Of a stretch of 64,000 bases of DNA, positions 34,698 through 44,272 are shown piece after piece. The notes beneath the pieces are model-generated. The model made no database searches. It saw nothing but the letters and a program-made list of their open reading frames with translations, and was not told the DNA's origin. How positions within the stretch are numbered: the first letter of the stretch is position 1; every line of letters starts with the position of its first letter. The DNA lies in contig NZ_JAPENM010000013.1 in NCBI RefSeq assembly GCF_026342035.1, positions 62,001 to 126,000 on the forward strand, read 5' to 3'. The stretch is from Aldersonia sp. NBC_00410 (GTDB taxonomy: Bacteria > Actinomycetota > Actinomycetes > Mycobacteriales > Mycobacteriaceae). Position numbers and translations under genes: made by a program.

Positions 34698-36158
34698 GTG
34701 GCCGCATCGACCGTCGACAGTGTGAGCGCACCTTCACGGGTGCGGGTGGCGATCCTGGTGGGGCACAAACAGATCGATGTCGATCTCGCCGACCAGGTCG
34801 CTCTCGAGATCGTGATGGAGGATCTGCTCACCACCCTGGCCGAGGCCGACGCGGAGATCGTCATCGACCGCAGCCGCCCGCTGTCGCTGGCGCGGATCGG
34901 GCAGTCCCCGGTCCCCCGGCACCGGACTCTCGCGCATTCAGGTGTCCTGGACGGGTCGTTGCTGGAGCTGCGGCCTGCAGGTGACGGAGAGCATTTCCGG
35001 CCGCTGGTGGAGGAGATCTCCGCCGCGGTCGCCCAGATCAACGAACGCGATTTCCCCGAGTTCGAGCCGTCCACCGCGCGGGCGGCGTCGCTGGTCGCGG
35101 TGGTGGCCGGAGCGGTGACGTGCGCGGGCCTGCTGATCAGGTCGTGGCAGAGCTCGACTGCGGTACCGGGTTTGGTGTGCGCGGGTGTCGCGTTGCTCCT
35201 CGGTGTCGTGGCCGCAGGCACCGCGGGTGCGGCACGCGCATGGTGGCATTCGACGCGGGCGGGGTACGCGGGCAGTATCGCGGCGCTGGTCCTGCTCGGC
35301 ACCGGCGGTGGGCTGCTGGTGCCGGCACCCGAGGACGCCGCAGGACATTTCACGGCCGCCAACGTCGTCGCGGCGGCCGCGGTCGCGGGTTTGACCAGTG
35401 CGCTGCTGCTGCGGGCCCTGGGCGGGCTGGGGGTGATGCTGCACGCGACCGTCATCACAGCCGCGGTCGCGGCCGGGATCGACGGGCTGTTCGTGGGGTT
35501 CGTCGGGTCCAGCGTGAAAGCCGTTGCGGCCGCGACGGTGATCGTCGCGGTGATCGTGCTCGTCAACGCACCGAAGGTGACGGTGATCGCGACGCGGATC
35601 CGGCCGCCGAACCTACCCGCGCCCGGTGAGGATCTCGACCCGGAAGCGTTGGAAGGCGCGTTCGGCGTCGACGATGTCGACCCGACCAGTGTGCTGGAGC
35701 GGCGGGCGCGGGCGGCGAACAAGGCGTTGACCGGGTTGCTGGTCGGCACCACGACGGTGCTGGTGGTCGCGACGGTGGTGACGGTCGCACCGCACACCTA
35801 CCATTTGCCGGTCGAGCTCGTGGTCGCGGCGCTCGTGGTCGGGACGCTGTTTCTGCGGGCCCGCTCCTACACCGACCGGGTGCAGGCGCTGGTGATGTAC
35901 GGCGCCGCGTTCGCGACGGTCGCGGGTGCAGGGGCGCGGATCGTGAACGGTTACAGCGAGATCGGGCCTCAGCTTGTCGCGGTGGCGGTGATGGCGGCGG
36001 TCACGGTGGCCGCGGCGGCCGCGGCTCGGCTGCCGGGGGCGAAGTTGTCACCTGTGACGCGGCGCAGCATCGAGCTCACCGAGCAGCTGCTCGTCGTCGT
36101 GTTGATCCCGCTCGCGGCATGGGTGATGGGCGTCTACTCGGTGATCCGGAACATCTGA
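34698..36158 (+). CDS. eccD: EccD, multi-pass ESX membrane subunit
   Basis: 486 residues from GTG 34698, with GGAGG 7 nt upstream. A ubiquitin-like cytoplasmic domain (about 12-95; VRVAILVGHKQIDVDLADQV) is followed by about eleven membrane helices (AASLVAVVAGAVTCAGLLI onward). EccD lines the central vestibule of the ESX complex, two copies per protomer. Its stop codon overlaps the mycP start by one base (TGATG), implying translational coupling. Confidence 0.93.
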   Translation: MAASTVDSVSAPSRVRVAILVGHKQIDVDLADQVALEIVMEDLLTTLAEADAEIVIDRSRPLSLARIGQSPVPRHRTLAHSGVLDGSLLELRPAGDGEHFRPLVEEISAAVAQINERDFPEFEPSTARAASLVAVVAGAVTCAGLLIRSWQSSTAVPGLVCAGVALLLGVVAAGTAGAARAWWHSTRAGYAGSIAALVLLGTGGGLLVPAPEDAAGHFTAANVVAAAAVAGLTSALLLRALGGLGVMLHATVITAAVAAGIDGLFVGFVGSSVKAVAAATVIVAVIVLVNAPKVTVIATRIRPPNLPAPGEDLDPEALEGAFGVDDVDPTSVLERRARAANKALTGLLVGTTTVLVVATVVTVAPHTYHLPVELVVAALVVGTLFLRARSYTDRVQALVMYGAAFATVAGAGARIVNGYSEIGPQLVAVAVMAAVTVAAAAAARLPGAKLSPVTRRSIELTEQLLVVVLIPLAAWVMGVYSVIRNI

Positions 36159-37576
36159 TGCGCCCGGGTCGCGCTGCGGCGGTGGTCGTGGTGTGCGCTG
36201 TAGCCGGTGTGGTCGCCGCCGGTGGGGCGGGTGCGCAGACACCCGGGGCGCCCGGTATCGACCGGTCACGGATCCCGGCCGATGTCCTGCCCGGTCCCGA
36301 AGGTGCTGCGCGGCAGACGAAGATGTGCGCGAGCGCGGGCGTCCTGGCCGGCAGCGACCTGACCCAGCCCCCGCCGCCGGAGGTGGCGCTGCGTCTGGAC
36401 GAGGCGCATCGACTCTCGACCGGAGCGGGTGTGCTGGTCGCGGTGATCGACACCGGGGTCCGGCCGCAGCCGCGGTTACCGAACCTGACCGGTGGCGGTG
36501 ACTACGTCGTCGGCGGCGGGGACGGGCTGTCGGACTGCGACGCGCACGGCACCCTGATCGCCGGCATCATCGGCGCCGCCGCCTCACCCGGCGACGGGTT
36601 CGTCGGGGTCGCGCCGCACGCGCGAATCGTGTCCATCCGCCAGTCCTCGGACGCGTTCTCCGCCGACCTGCCAGCGGGCACCAACCCGAACGACCCGAAT
36701 GCCTCGCGGACCGCGGGGGATCTGCGGTCGCTCGCGAAGGCCGTGGTGCACGCCGCGAACCTGGGCGCGCGGGTGATCAACATTTCGGTGGTGTCGTGCC
36801 TGGCGCCCGGGAGCGGGGTCGATCAGGCCGGTCTCGGCGCGGCCTTGTGGTACGCCGCCGCGGTGCGCGACGCGGTCATCGTGTCCGCGGCCGGGAATAC
36901 CTCGAGTGGTGGTTCCGGGCAGGCCGATGCGCACTGCGAGCAGAATCCGCCCGACAATCCCGGTGATCAGCACGATCCGCGGGGATGGGGGCAGGCCACG
37001 ACGCTGGTGTCGCCGGCGATGTTCACCCCGTACGTGCTGTCGGCCGGGTTCACCTCCCCCACCGGGACGGCGTCGGAATACTCGCTGCGCGGCCCGTGGG
37101 TCGGTATCGCCGCGCCGGGGACAGCGATCGTGTCGCTGTCGCCCAGCGGTGGCGACGGCGCGATCAACGGCGTACAGGGACAGCAGGGCGGCGACGTCCC
37201 GGTCGCGGGGTCCAGTTATGCCGCGGCTTACGTGTCGGGCACCGCGGCGCTGCTGCGGGCGAAGTTCCCGCAGCTGAGCGCGGCCCAGATCATGGACCGG
37301 CTCACCCGGTCGGCGCACAGTCCCGCGCGCGGGGTCGACAACACGGTCGGATCCGGGTTGCTCGACCCGGTCGCGGCGTTGACCGCCGACATCCCGGTCG
37401 ACGGTTCGGCGGGCGGGCGCTACGGGCACAGCGACCTCGTGATGCCGGCGGCCGCGGCGGAACCGGATCGGTTGCCGCGGGTTGCGGCCGGTGTCACCGC
37501 GCTCGGCGCAACCATCGTCGCTCTGCTCGCCCTGGCGGCCTTCCCTGTCCTTCGTCGCAGAAAAGAAAGCCGGTGA
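36158..37576 (+). CDS. mycP: MycP, mycosin subtilisin-like protease
   Basis: 472 residues. Signal peptide (about 5-25), then the S8 domain with the catalytic triad Asp98 in VAVIDTGV, His130 in DAHGTLIAGI and Ser about 353 in GSSYAAAYVSG, plus the oxyanion Asn in VSAAGNTS. A C-terminal membrane helix (ALGATIVALLALAAFPVL) with basic stop-transfer residues anchors it. Mycosins cap and stabilise the periplasmic side of ESX complexes, and MycP1 also trims EspB, for which an EspB-like gene is present here. Confidence 0.93.
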   Translation: MRPGRAAAVVVVCAVAGVVAAGGAGAQTPGAPGIDRSRIPADVLPGPEGAARQTKMCASAGVLAGSDLTQPPPPEVALRLDEAHRLSTGAGVLVAVIDTGVRPQPRLPNLTGGGDYVVGGGDGLSDCDAHGTLIAGIIGAAASPGDGFVGVAPHARIVSIRQSSDAFSADLPAGTNPNDPNASRTAGDLRSLAKAVVHAANLGARVINISVVSCLAPGSGVDQAGLGAALWYAAAVRDAVIVSAAGNTSSGGSGQADAHCEQNPPDNPGDQHDPRGWGQATTLVSPAMFTPYVLSAGFTSPTGTASEYSLRGPWVGIAAPGTAIVSLSPSGGDGAINGVQGQQGGDVPVAGSSYAAAYVSGTAALLRAKFPQLSAAQIMDRLTRSAHSPARGVDNTVGSGLLDPVAALTADIPVDGSAGGRYGHSDLVMPAAAAEPDRLPRVAAGVTALGATIVALLALAAFPVLRRRKESR

Positions 37577-39567
37577 CCGACATGAGCACAGACGTGGGTG
37601 CCGCGTTGCCGCGGCACGCGGGCACGCTCACGGCGCTGGCGGTCGGGACGAGTCTGCTCGTGACCGCGGCGACCGCGACGCGCGCGTGGTGGGCGCCGCT
37701 GCTGGTGCTGGTCGCGATGCTCGGCGCCGGGGTGCTGACGATCGACGGTGCACCGCTGATCCGGCGCGCGCTGCATCCTGTCGCACTGCTGGCCCGCCGG
37801 CGGGCGCTGGCGGCGCCGGCGGCGGTGGTCGATGTCGAGGTGGCCGGCGCAGTGACCGGGGTGCGGTGGGGCGAGGACGGGCTGGTGTCGATGATCTCGG
37901 TCGGGTCCCGGGACCCGTTGTCGCCGACCGTGTTCGCCGGTGACGCGGGACCGGTGGACTGCGGGGCGATCGATTTGCCGACGGTGGCACGGTGGCTGCG
38001 ATTCGGTGATGTCGTCGTCGGTGTCGACGCGACCTCGGCGGGGCTGGGCCGTATGCCCGGCGCCGGCAAGCTCGGCGACTACACGGAGGTGGTGGGCCAC
38101 TCACCGCTGGTCGCCTCACGCGCGACCTGGCTGCTGGTAAGGCTGGATCCGGGCCAGAACCTCGACGCGATCAAGCGGCGTGGATCGGCCCCGAAAACGC
38201 TTGCCGCGGCGACCGTCCGGATCGCCGAACGGTTGCGGCAGGACGGTATCTGCGCGCAGCCGCTGCGCGCGGCGCAGCTGCGCAGCCAGGAGCGGATGCT
38301 CGCGCCGCCGGCCGCGGCGGAACAGTGGGACCACGTGCGGGCCGGGCAACTGATCATGACCAGCTACGCCGCGGATCCCACGGAACTGGCCGGTGCGCAC
38401 CGGTGGTGGTCGGCCGAGGCGCACACCGCGACCGTGGTCCGGCTGCGGTCCGGACCGGGCGAGGATGTCGATGTGTCGGGGCTCGTGCGTTACACCACTC
38501 GCGACCAGTTCATGCAGGCACCGTTGCCCGGTCTCGTGGCGCTTCCGGGTGAGCAGGGCGCCGCACTGGCGGCGGGGTTGCCGACCGCGCGGTCCCGGGC
38601 GTTGACACCGGCTGGGCGCGACCTGACCGAGGCCGGGCTCGACGTGGTGCCGATCGGCCCGACCGGTCAGCTCATCGGGCGCACCGCGGACGGCAACGGT
38701 GCGCTCACGCTGCCCCTGTTCCGGCCCATCGGCGGCGCCAGGAAGGTGATCGACGTGTCCTCGGGTGAGCAGCTCGCAGACCAGCTCGTGCTGCGCGCGA
38801 TCACCGCGGGCGCGCGGGTCGAGCTGCACACCGAGCACCCGGCGCGGTGGCGGCGTCTGCTGGCGCACGGCGACGGCCGGATGTGGCTGGCGGGGCAGCA
38901 CAAGGGTGGCGCGGCAGCGCACATCGTGGTCCTCGACCGGGTCGAGCAATCAGAGATGGTCGACGACCGGACACCGACGCTGCTCGCGTTGCGGCGCCCC
39001 GGGGATCCGGTGCCGGATCTGCAGCCCGACGCCAGGATCGCCCAGCCCGATCCTCGGCGGCCGCAGTTCGTGCTCACCATCGGACCCCGGCGTTTCGAAC
39101 TCGTCGTGGCCACCACCACCGCCGAGGCCGCGTTCCGCGCCGCCGGGTCCGCGGAGGGCACCGCCCGCCCGGTACGTCACCAGCCGCAGGTAAACACTGG
39201 GGCCGGGCGCGGGACCGTGGCCGCCGCGGGGCCCCCGCGTGACGCGCGGCCCGCGGCGGTGGGGCAACGCGACGCGGCAGGGCGGGCGCATCATCCGCCG
39301 GTGTGGCGCGACCCGGCACCGGGCGGCTGGTCCCCGCCACCGAAGATGCCCGACCCCGCGTCCACCTCGGCCAACGGGGCAGGGCACGCCGCACGACCGC
39401 AGCCGTCCTCGTCGTTCGAGATCGAGCAGGCTCGACAGCGATCGGCGGAACTGGTGCGGCAGGAACAGGACCAGGACACCTTGGACCGCGAGAAGGAACC
39501 CCGCGAAAGCGGTCCCGCCGGCGACCCGCCGCCCACGGTCACACGCGACACGCGACACGACGGGTGA
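37573..39567 (+). CDS. eccE: EccE, ESX membrane complex subunit
   Basis: 664 residues from GTG 37573, overlapping the mycP stop codon by 4 nt; ATG 37582 is an alternative. Two membrane helices (about 15-60; LTALAVGTSLLVTAATATRA) precede a cytoplasmic domain as in EccE. It is longer than ESX-3 EccE because of a disordered Pro/Arg/Gly-rich C-terminal tail of about 120 residues ending VTRDTRHDG. EccE lies at the periphery of the ESX hexamer. It is the last core gene of the cluster. Confidence 0.85.
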   Translation: MTDMSTDVGAALPRHAGTLTALAVGTSLLVTAATATRAWWAPLLVLVAMLGAGVLTIDGAPLIRRALHPVALLARRRALAAPAAVVDVEVAGAVTGVRWGEDGLVSMISVGSRDPLSPTVFAGDAGPVDCGAIDLPTVARWLRFGDVVVGVDATSAGLGRMPGAGKLGDYTEVVGHSPLVASRATWLLVRLDPGQNLDAIKRRGSAPKTLAAATVRIAERLRQDGICAQPLRAAQLRSQERMLAPPAAAEQWDHVRAGQLIMTSYAADPTELAGAHRWWSAEAHTATVVRLRSGPGEDVDVSGLVRYTTRDQFMQAPLPGLVALPGEQGAALAAGLPTARSRALTPAGRDLTEAGLDVVPIGPTGQLIGRTADGNGALTLPLFRPIGGARKVIDVSSGEQLADQLVLRAITAGARVELHTEHPARWRRLLAHGDGRMWLAGQHKGGAAAHIVVLDRVEQSEMVDDRTPTLLALRRPGDPVPDLQPDARIAQPDPRRPQFVLTIGPRRFELVVATTTAEAAFRAAGSAEGTARPVRHQPQVNTGAGRGTVAAAGPPRDARPAAVGQRDAAGRAHHPPVWRDPAPGGWSPPPKMPDPASTSANGAGHAARPQPSSSFEIEQARQRSAELVRQEQDQDTLDREKEPRESGPAGDPPPTVTRDTRHDG

Positions 39568-39628
39568 GGACCACGCGGGTACGGGTGTTGCTGCATCGAC
39601 ATGTTCGTGTGTGACTATCTAGGACACG

Positions 39629-40324
39629 ATGACGGCAATGGACGAACCCGCAGCCCAGCCTCCTGCCAATCGACCGCAAGGTGTGAACGGGTTGCCCAAC
39701 GAGATATCTCTGGCATTCGCGGAGAAGCTGCGAGTGGTGCTGAACTCGTTCCTGATCGGGGAAGGCGACGCCGCTCGCCCGCTGTCGGCGTACACCCTCC
39801 ACGACCTGATCAGCAGGCAGTTTCCGGATGTCGCCGTGTCCAAGACGCACATGTACCGGCTGCTGTCCGGTGACGCGATCCCGCGGCTGGATCTGATCCT
39901 CGCCGTAGCCGAGATCTGCGGCATCGAGCCCGCCTACTTCCTCGTGGACGATCTCGACATCGACGACGCCGAACGCGTGGGATCGCGCGAAGTTCCCGGC
40001 TTCGACATCCTGCTTCGCGATCTCGTCGACAGCCACGACGTGGCCACGGCCCCCGGTGAGGAACCACGCCGTCTGACCGGCTACCGCCTCTATCAGATCC
40101 TCACCGAGCGCTACCCCGACGTCGCGGTGTCGAAATCGCATCTGTACCGGTTGCTGAGCGGGGAAACTCCCCCGGCGCGGCGGCCGTCGGCCACCATTCC
40201 GCGACTGGATCTGATTTTCGCGTTCGCGAACATTTTCGATGTCTCGCCGGCCTACTTCGTCGATGACAGGGTCGGCGTCAAGCGCAGCGTTTCCCGGCTC
40301 CGCCGTCCACCCGTACCGAGTTGA
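39629..40324 (+). CDS. Tandem EspR-like helix-turn-helix regulator
   Basis: 231 residues from ATG 39629, preceded by an AGGA box. Two copies of an EspR-like HTH module occur: about 26-110 (LHDLISRQFPDVAVSKTHMY, RLLSGDAIPRLDLILAVAEI, EPAYFLVDD) and about 140-215 (QILTERYPDVAVSKSHLYRL, LSGETPP, IPRLDLIFAFANIF, SPAYFVDD). EspR of M. tuberculosis has one such module and works as a dimer; here both are in one chain. Location 62 nt after eccE makes it the best candidate to bind the region's palindromes. That link is inference. Confidence 0.75.
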   Translation: MTAMDEPAAQPPANRPQGVNGLPNEISLAFAEKLRVVLNSFLIGEGDAARPLSAYTLHDLISRQFPDVAVSKTHMYRLLSGDAIPRLDLILAVAEICGIEPAYFLVDDLDIDDAERVGSREVPGFDILLRDLVDSHDVATAPGEEPRRLTGYRLYQILTERYPDVAVSKSHLYRLLSGETPPARRPSATIPRLDLIFAFANIFDVSPAYFVDDRVGVKRSVSRLRRPPVPS

Positions 40325-40720
40325 CCGACCCGCACGGGACTGGCCCGCACGGGACTGGCCCCAGCGGTCTGCCCGCATGGCCTGTAATAGTGTCCAGCGC
40401 CCACAAATTGGGGTGACCGCAGGCCTGACGAGTCGGGCCAACCGCGGGAGAACCCCGGCTCTGGACCCCTACAACGGTCAGTGAAGAAGCAGCGTTGACT
40501 CCGGGTGAGTTTCTCGACGATTCGGGCCTGTCCACTCTGTTGCCGACGCGGGCGGCCTGAATCCTGAGCATCCTCCAGAATCCGTGCCACGAGGCCACTT
40601 CCACTGTTCCGCGCCACCGCCATCGAGTATCTCAACGCCCGCCCGAAGCTGCTGTTCGGTTCTCGAGGACCGGGTACTCGACTCCCAGCCGGGTCGGCGT
40701 GACGTCACGATCGGGAAGGG
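40325..40720. other. Intergenic between convergent genes
   Basis: 396 bases without a supported gene, containing a 15-nt direct repeat (CCGCACGGGACTGGC at 40330-40344 and 40345-40359). The terminators of both converging units should lie here; no clear hairpin with a T-tract was seen. Confidence 0.5.
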
Positions 40721-42562
40721 TCACTGCGGCAGTGACGTGGACGAGGCAAGCAACTGGACCAGTGCTGTGGTCGCCTTTGCGATAGAGGGTATTTGGCTGA
40801 CATCAACTATGGCGAGTGCACGGACCGTTGCTGCTGCAAACTCGAGATGAGCGGCAGGATTCGTCCAATCGCCGTACTCGGGGTCCAAGGGAACGTAGTC
40901 GGCGTTCTTCAGGGTGATCTCGGGTACTTTGGGTCCGCCGATGTCGTCGCCTTGACCCGCCTCCCCCACGTCGAAACCACCACCCACTCCGTGTCGAAAT
41001 GTCTTCGCCAACGCCCCTGCGATCGAGTCTCGGCCCAACATGTCCAGACCTTCTCCAGCGTCGCCGGCATCATCGGGATCGGGATGATAGCCACCCAACG
41101 GCGCATCGCGGCTTCCATCCCAGCCGAGTCCTGGGTGTTGGCCCCCGCCGGTGTCGTCACCGAAACCGCCATCATCATCACCACCGGCGGCAGCCTCGTC
41201 TCCACCATCCCCGCCGTCTCCACCATCCCCGCCGTCTCCACCATCCCCGCCGTCTCCACCATCCCCGCCGTCTCCGTCGTCCCCGTTTCCGCCATTGTCC
41301 CCGTTGCCGCCATTGCCGCCATTGTCCCCGTTGCCGCCGTTGCCGCCGTTGTCCCCGTTGCCGCCGTTGTCCCCGTTGCCGCCGTTGTCCCCGTTGCCGC
41401 CGTTGTCCCCGCTTCCCGAGTCGGGCACGAAGTGCCCGTACGGGTCGGAGTACCCGCTCGTTGTCTTGTCCGACACCATGTTTCCGTTCGCGTCGTACTC
41501 CGTCGAGTGGCGCGTGACGGTACCGTCGCCTCCCGACGTCTCGGTTGTGATGGTGACCGAGCCGTCGGCGTGAACGGTTGATTCGCTAACGCTGCCGGCC
41601 CCCGAGGCAGGGTCGTAGGCACTTGCCCCGTGAGTGGTCTCGCTCGCGCCGCTCGGACCTGTAGTGGAATGTTCCCAAGTTCCTCCCGTGGGGCCGGTGT
41701 TCGATCGTGATTCATGCGAAGCCGACCGCGACACATTGCCTTTCGCATCGAATGAGGACACAGTTGTGTCCTTCGACGTGGACGTGACCCCACCGGGCGT
41801 GGTTGTTTTGGTGCTGCGCTCATGAGTTATCAGGCGTTCGCCGGAGTCTTGGACGATCACCGTTGTGTCGGATCTCGTTTCCGTCGATCCGTCCTTGGTG
41901 GTGACGGTCTGGCGAGAACCAGCGGCGTGCGGACCGGCGTAAATCGGTGTCCAACTACCCGAGCCTTCCTGCTTGCCGGTGTAGCTCATTGTTCGGTACG
42001 ACCCGGACCCCCCACTCGCGAACTCGACACGCCCAGTGGTGATCCATCTGGCACCGACCCCGGGCGCAGCCCCGGATTCGTTTGCAACATGGCGGAGCTC
42101 GGCGTCGGCGGTCCACCACAGATCGCCGCCGCGAGAGCGGCGTGCTCGACGCAACTGAACCGGTGTCCCTGTGTCATCCCCGTTGCCCACCGCGACGGTC
42201 GACAGCGATCCGGTATGCGTGAACCGCTCGATCAGCGACTCCCAAGAGCCGTCGTTTGCGACCACCAAAGCGCCTTTGCGGCGCAGCGGTCCGGTGCAGC
42301 TTGTGCAAACTGCTGTTGCGTCACGGTTTTCGACCAATACTGCGCGAAAACCACTCTCGCCGAGGCTATTCCGCTCAAACCGCGCGAACAGACGACGATC
42401 ACCGCGCCACGCGACAACTGTGCAGTGGTTGTCGCCCACGACTACTGCCCCCTGCACACCCCTGCGGCCGGTGAACCGAACTGCAACCGTTTCCGGTGGC
42501 GAGGGCGTGTTCTCCCGCTTAGGTTCTGATTCAACCGAGTGCTTGCGATCAGCGACAGACAC
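40721..42562 (-). CDS. Unknown large protein with Gly/Asn/Asp repeat region
   Basis: 613 residues, the last gene of a four-gene operon. Residues 1-180 form a mixed domain with a CTSC pair. A Ser/Thr/Gly-rich region with RHS/YD-like strands follows (VTSTSKDTTVSSFDAKGNVS, STEYDANGNMVSDKTTSGY). Then about 80 residues of GDNGGN and GDGGDGGD repeats lead to a C-terminal domain with DYVPLDPEYGDWTNPAAHLE. The Asp/Asn/Gly repeats could bind calcium or act as a spacer. No signal peptide is evident. Function unknown; exported or surface location is suspected only from composition. Confidence 0.75.
   Translation of the reverse strand: MSVADRKHSVESEPKRENTPSPPETVAVRFTGRRGVQGAVVVGDNHCTVVAWRGDRRLFARFERNSLGESGFRAVLVENRDATAVCTSCTGPLRRKGALVVANDGSWESLIERFTHTGSLSTVAVGNGDDTGTPVQLRRARRSRGGDLWWTADAELRHVANESGAAPGVGARWITTGRVEFASGGSGSYRTMSYTGKQEGSGSWTPIYAGPHAAGSRQTVTTKDGSTETRSDTTVIVQDSGERLITHERSTKTTTPGGVTSTSKDTTVSSFDAKGNVSRSASHESRSNTGPTGGTWEHSTTGPSGASETTHGASAYDPASGAGSVSESTVHADGSVTITTETSGGDGTVTRHSTEYDANGNMVSDKTTSGYSDPYGHFVPDSGSGDNGGNGDNGGNGDNGGNGDNGGNGGNGDNGGNGGNGDNGGNGDDGDGGDGGDGGDGGDGGDGGDGGDGGDEAAAGGDDDGGFGDDTGGGQHPGLGWDGSRDAPLGGYHPDPDDAGDAGEGLDMLGRDSIAGALAKTFRHGVGGGFDVGEAGQGDDIGGPKVPEITLKNADYVPLDPEYGDWTNPAAHLEFAAATVRALAIVDVSQIPSIAKATTALVQLLASSTSLPQ
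41195..41415 (-). repeat. Low-complexity tandem repeats encoding GDNGGN/GDGGD
   Basis: Short units of about 6, 15 and 18 nt encode the Gly/Asn/Asp-rich segment of the unknown protein. This kind of array is prone to length change by slippage. Confidence 0.8.
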
Positions 42563-42586
42563 CGTATCCTCCCGGCCGTACGACGG

Positions 42587-44272
42587 TTACACGATCCCAC
42601 CATGTATTGCTTGCAACATCCCAACTCCGCAGTAGTAGCCCCAGTCACGGCCGAGGTCGTCCACCCGCCTACCACCCGATTCCCAGGTGCCCGAGGCCGG
42701 AGCGGGCGCGACCTGCACACCCCAACGGCCCGGATAGTCCCACCAACGGGGATTCTCCATGGTCGCCGGTGCGGGGAACCCGGTATGTTCTCTGATCGCG
42801 CCGTTCACGAACAGCCGCTCGATGATGCGGATGTCGGGGAACGATGTAGACCGACCGGTTGGCGAGCCGGTGTTCGGCAGCCCCGCCGTCGGCGCAGCAC
42901 CGCCTCCTTCGGGCGAGGCCCCTCCTGCCGTTCCCGACGCGGGAGCGGGGCCGGCCGGTTCCTCGGTTCCGTCTCCCCCGGATTGCGGGCCAGTGGTCGA
43001 CGCCTCTTCCGGCTCCGTGCGGGGTGCGACGTTCTTGCCGGCGTCGCGGTCGGATGCCTCGTCGCAAGCACTGACGATCCACATGATCAACAGGATGAGG
43101 ATCAGCAGGACAATGATCGAGGCGACGAAAATCGCTGCACCCCAGCCGACGACTGTCGCGAGAAGAGCGGCGAGCAGCGCTGCCAGTGCCCATAGCAGGC
43201 CCATGAGGATCAGATAGGCGTCGACGCCGATCCACGAGTTCGATTCGTTGTCGTGCGCAGTGGTGTCCGGAGCGTGTGGGCCGTACTTGCTTGGGTCGTA
43301 CGTCTCGCCGGTGACCGGTTCGAACAGGTTGCGGTGCGATCCTCGTGTCACGTAGATGACGGGCCGGTCTGCGATCCGTTCACAGAGGGCATACGGGCGC
43401 GAGTCGGTGTGGTAGCTGGCGTCGTCGCTGGTCCGTCCCTGGGAGATCACCACGGCGTGCGGTGTCTCGTCTATCAGCGGATTGCCTTCGATCAGTTCGC
43501 TGCCCTCTGCCGGCCTCGCATCGGCCCGGAAGAACAATGTGACTGCTTCCCACTGTCCTTCTTGACGTCGCCCGCTACCGCCGGGATCCCGCGCCGCATA
43601 GAACAGGTGGTAGGTGAACGCGACATAGCCATCGAGATCGCGCGCCCCGCCGTAATCTCGGGAAGCAGCCCGGGCGTCGCGGCGCGCCCAGGCGCCGGCC
43701 CACGCGACTTCGCAGTACATCGTCACGTTCGGTGGTTGGGCGATCCACTGCCAGGGGATCAGCTGCGGGATAACCCGTTGCCCAGGCGGCGGGGGGAGCG
43801 GTTCGGCCGCGTCTCGCGGCTGCCACTCGAGCGCGGGATTGATCGCAGCCGCGAGTTCCGAGGTCAATTGTCCCAGGTAATCGATATCGCCCGCGGCGAA
43901 CGGTGACCGCTCGGATGGCCATCCTCCGACGCTCATGAACATCGATGTGCCCTTGGCAATCACTTGCGCGAGCACATTCGAGTCCAGGCCGATCGGACGG
44001 TCACCGTCCACCGGCGAACCCGCGATCGGTACCACGGAGTCGATGGCCGAGGCGGGAGACAGGCAGAATGAGGCGCCGCGCCGCGCCGGATCATCCGGAC
44101 GCGCGAGCAGGAGCGCGTCGCGGTTCGGCGACTCGGGCCACACGCCGTTTGCGACAGTGGTAAGCCAGGATTCTGCGAGTAGTGGATAGAACCGTTCCTC
44201 CTCATGGAACCGCAGGATGGGATAAAACCGGAGCGCGAGCGCCTCGATGGCTTCCGCGGTGAGTTCGATCAT
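42587..44272 (-). CDS. Vps62-like domain protein with membrane anchor
   Basis: 561 residues; the ATG overlaps the previous stop codon (ATGA). The opening LRFYPILRFHEEERFYPLLA and later DLDGYVAFTYHLFY and VTRGSHRNLF resemble Vps62-family proteins, which share a beta-sandwich-like fold with some insecticidal and surface proteins. Two closely spaced membrane helices lie at about 345-395 (LILMGLLWALAALLAALLAT), followed by a Glu/Gly/Pro-rich linker and a C-terminal domain (WDYPGRWGVQVAP). It has no N-terminal signal peptide, so topology is uncertain. Third of four genes in the operon. Confidence 0.7.
   Translation of the reverse strand: MIELTAEAIEALALRFYPILRFHEEERFYPLLAESWLTTVANGVWPESPNRDALLLARPDDPARRGASFCLSPASAIDSVVPIAGSPVDGDRPIGLDSNVLAQVIAKGTSMFMSVGGWPSERSPFAAGDIDYLGQLTSELAAAINPALEWQPRDAAEPLPPPPGQRVIPQLIPWQWIAQPPNVTMYCEVAWAGAWARRDARAASRDYGGARDLDGYVAFTYHLFYAARDPGGSGRRQEGQWEAVTLFFRADARPAEGSELIEGNPLIDETPHAVVISQGRTSDDASYHTDSRPYALCERIADRPVIYVTRGSHRNLFEPVTGETYDPSKYGPHAPDTTAHDNESNSWIGVDAYLILMGLLWALAALLAALLATVVGWGAAIFVASIIVLLILILLIMWIVSACDEASDRDAGKNVAPRTEPEEASTTGPQSGGDGTEEPAGPAPASGTAGGASPEGGGAAPTAGLPNTGSPTGRSTSFPDIRIIERLFVNGAIREHTGFPAPATMENPRWWDYPGRWGVQVAPAPASGTWESGGRRVDDLGRDWGYYCGVGMLQAIHGGIV

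Noticed and set aside
40909..41823. Minus-strand alternative frame with Thr/Ala-rich repeats
   Set aside because: Frame-shifted translation of the Gly/Asn/Asp repeat gene; lacks a start signal and continuity with the operon.
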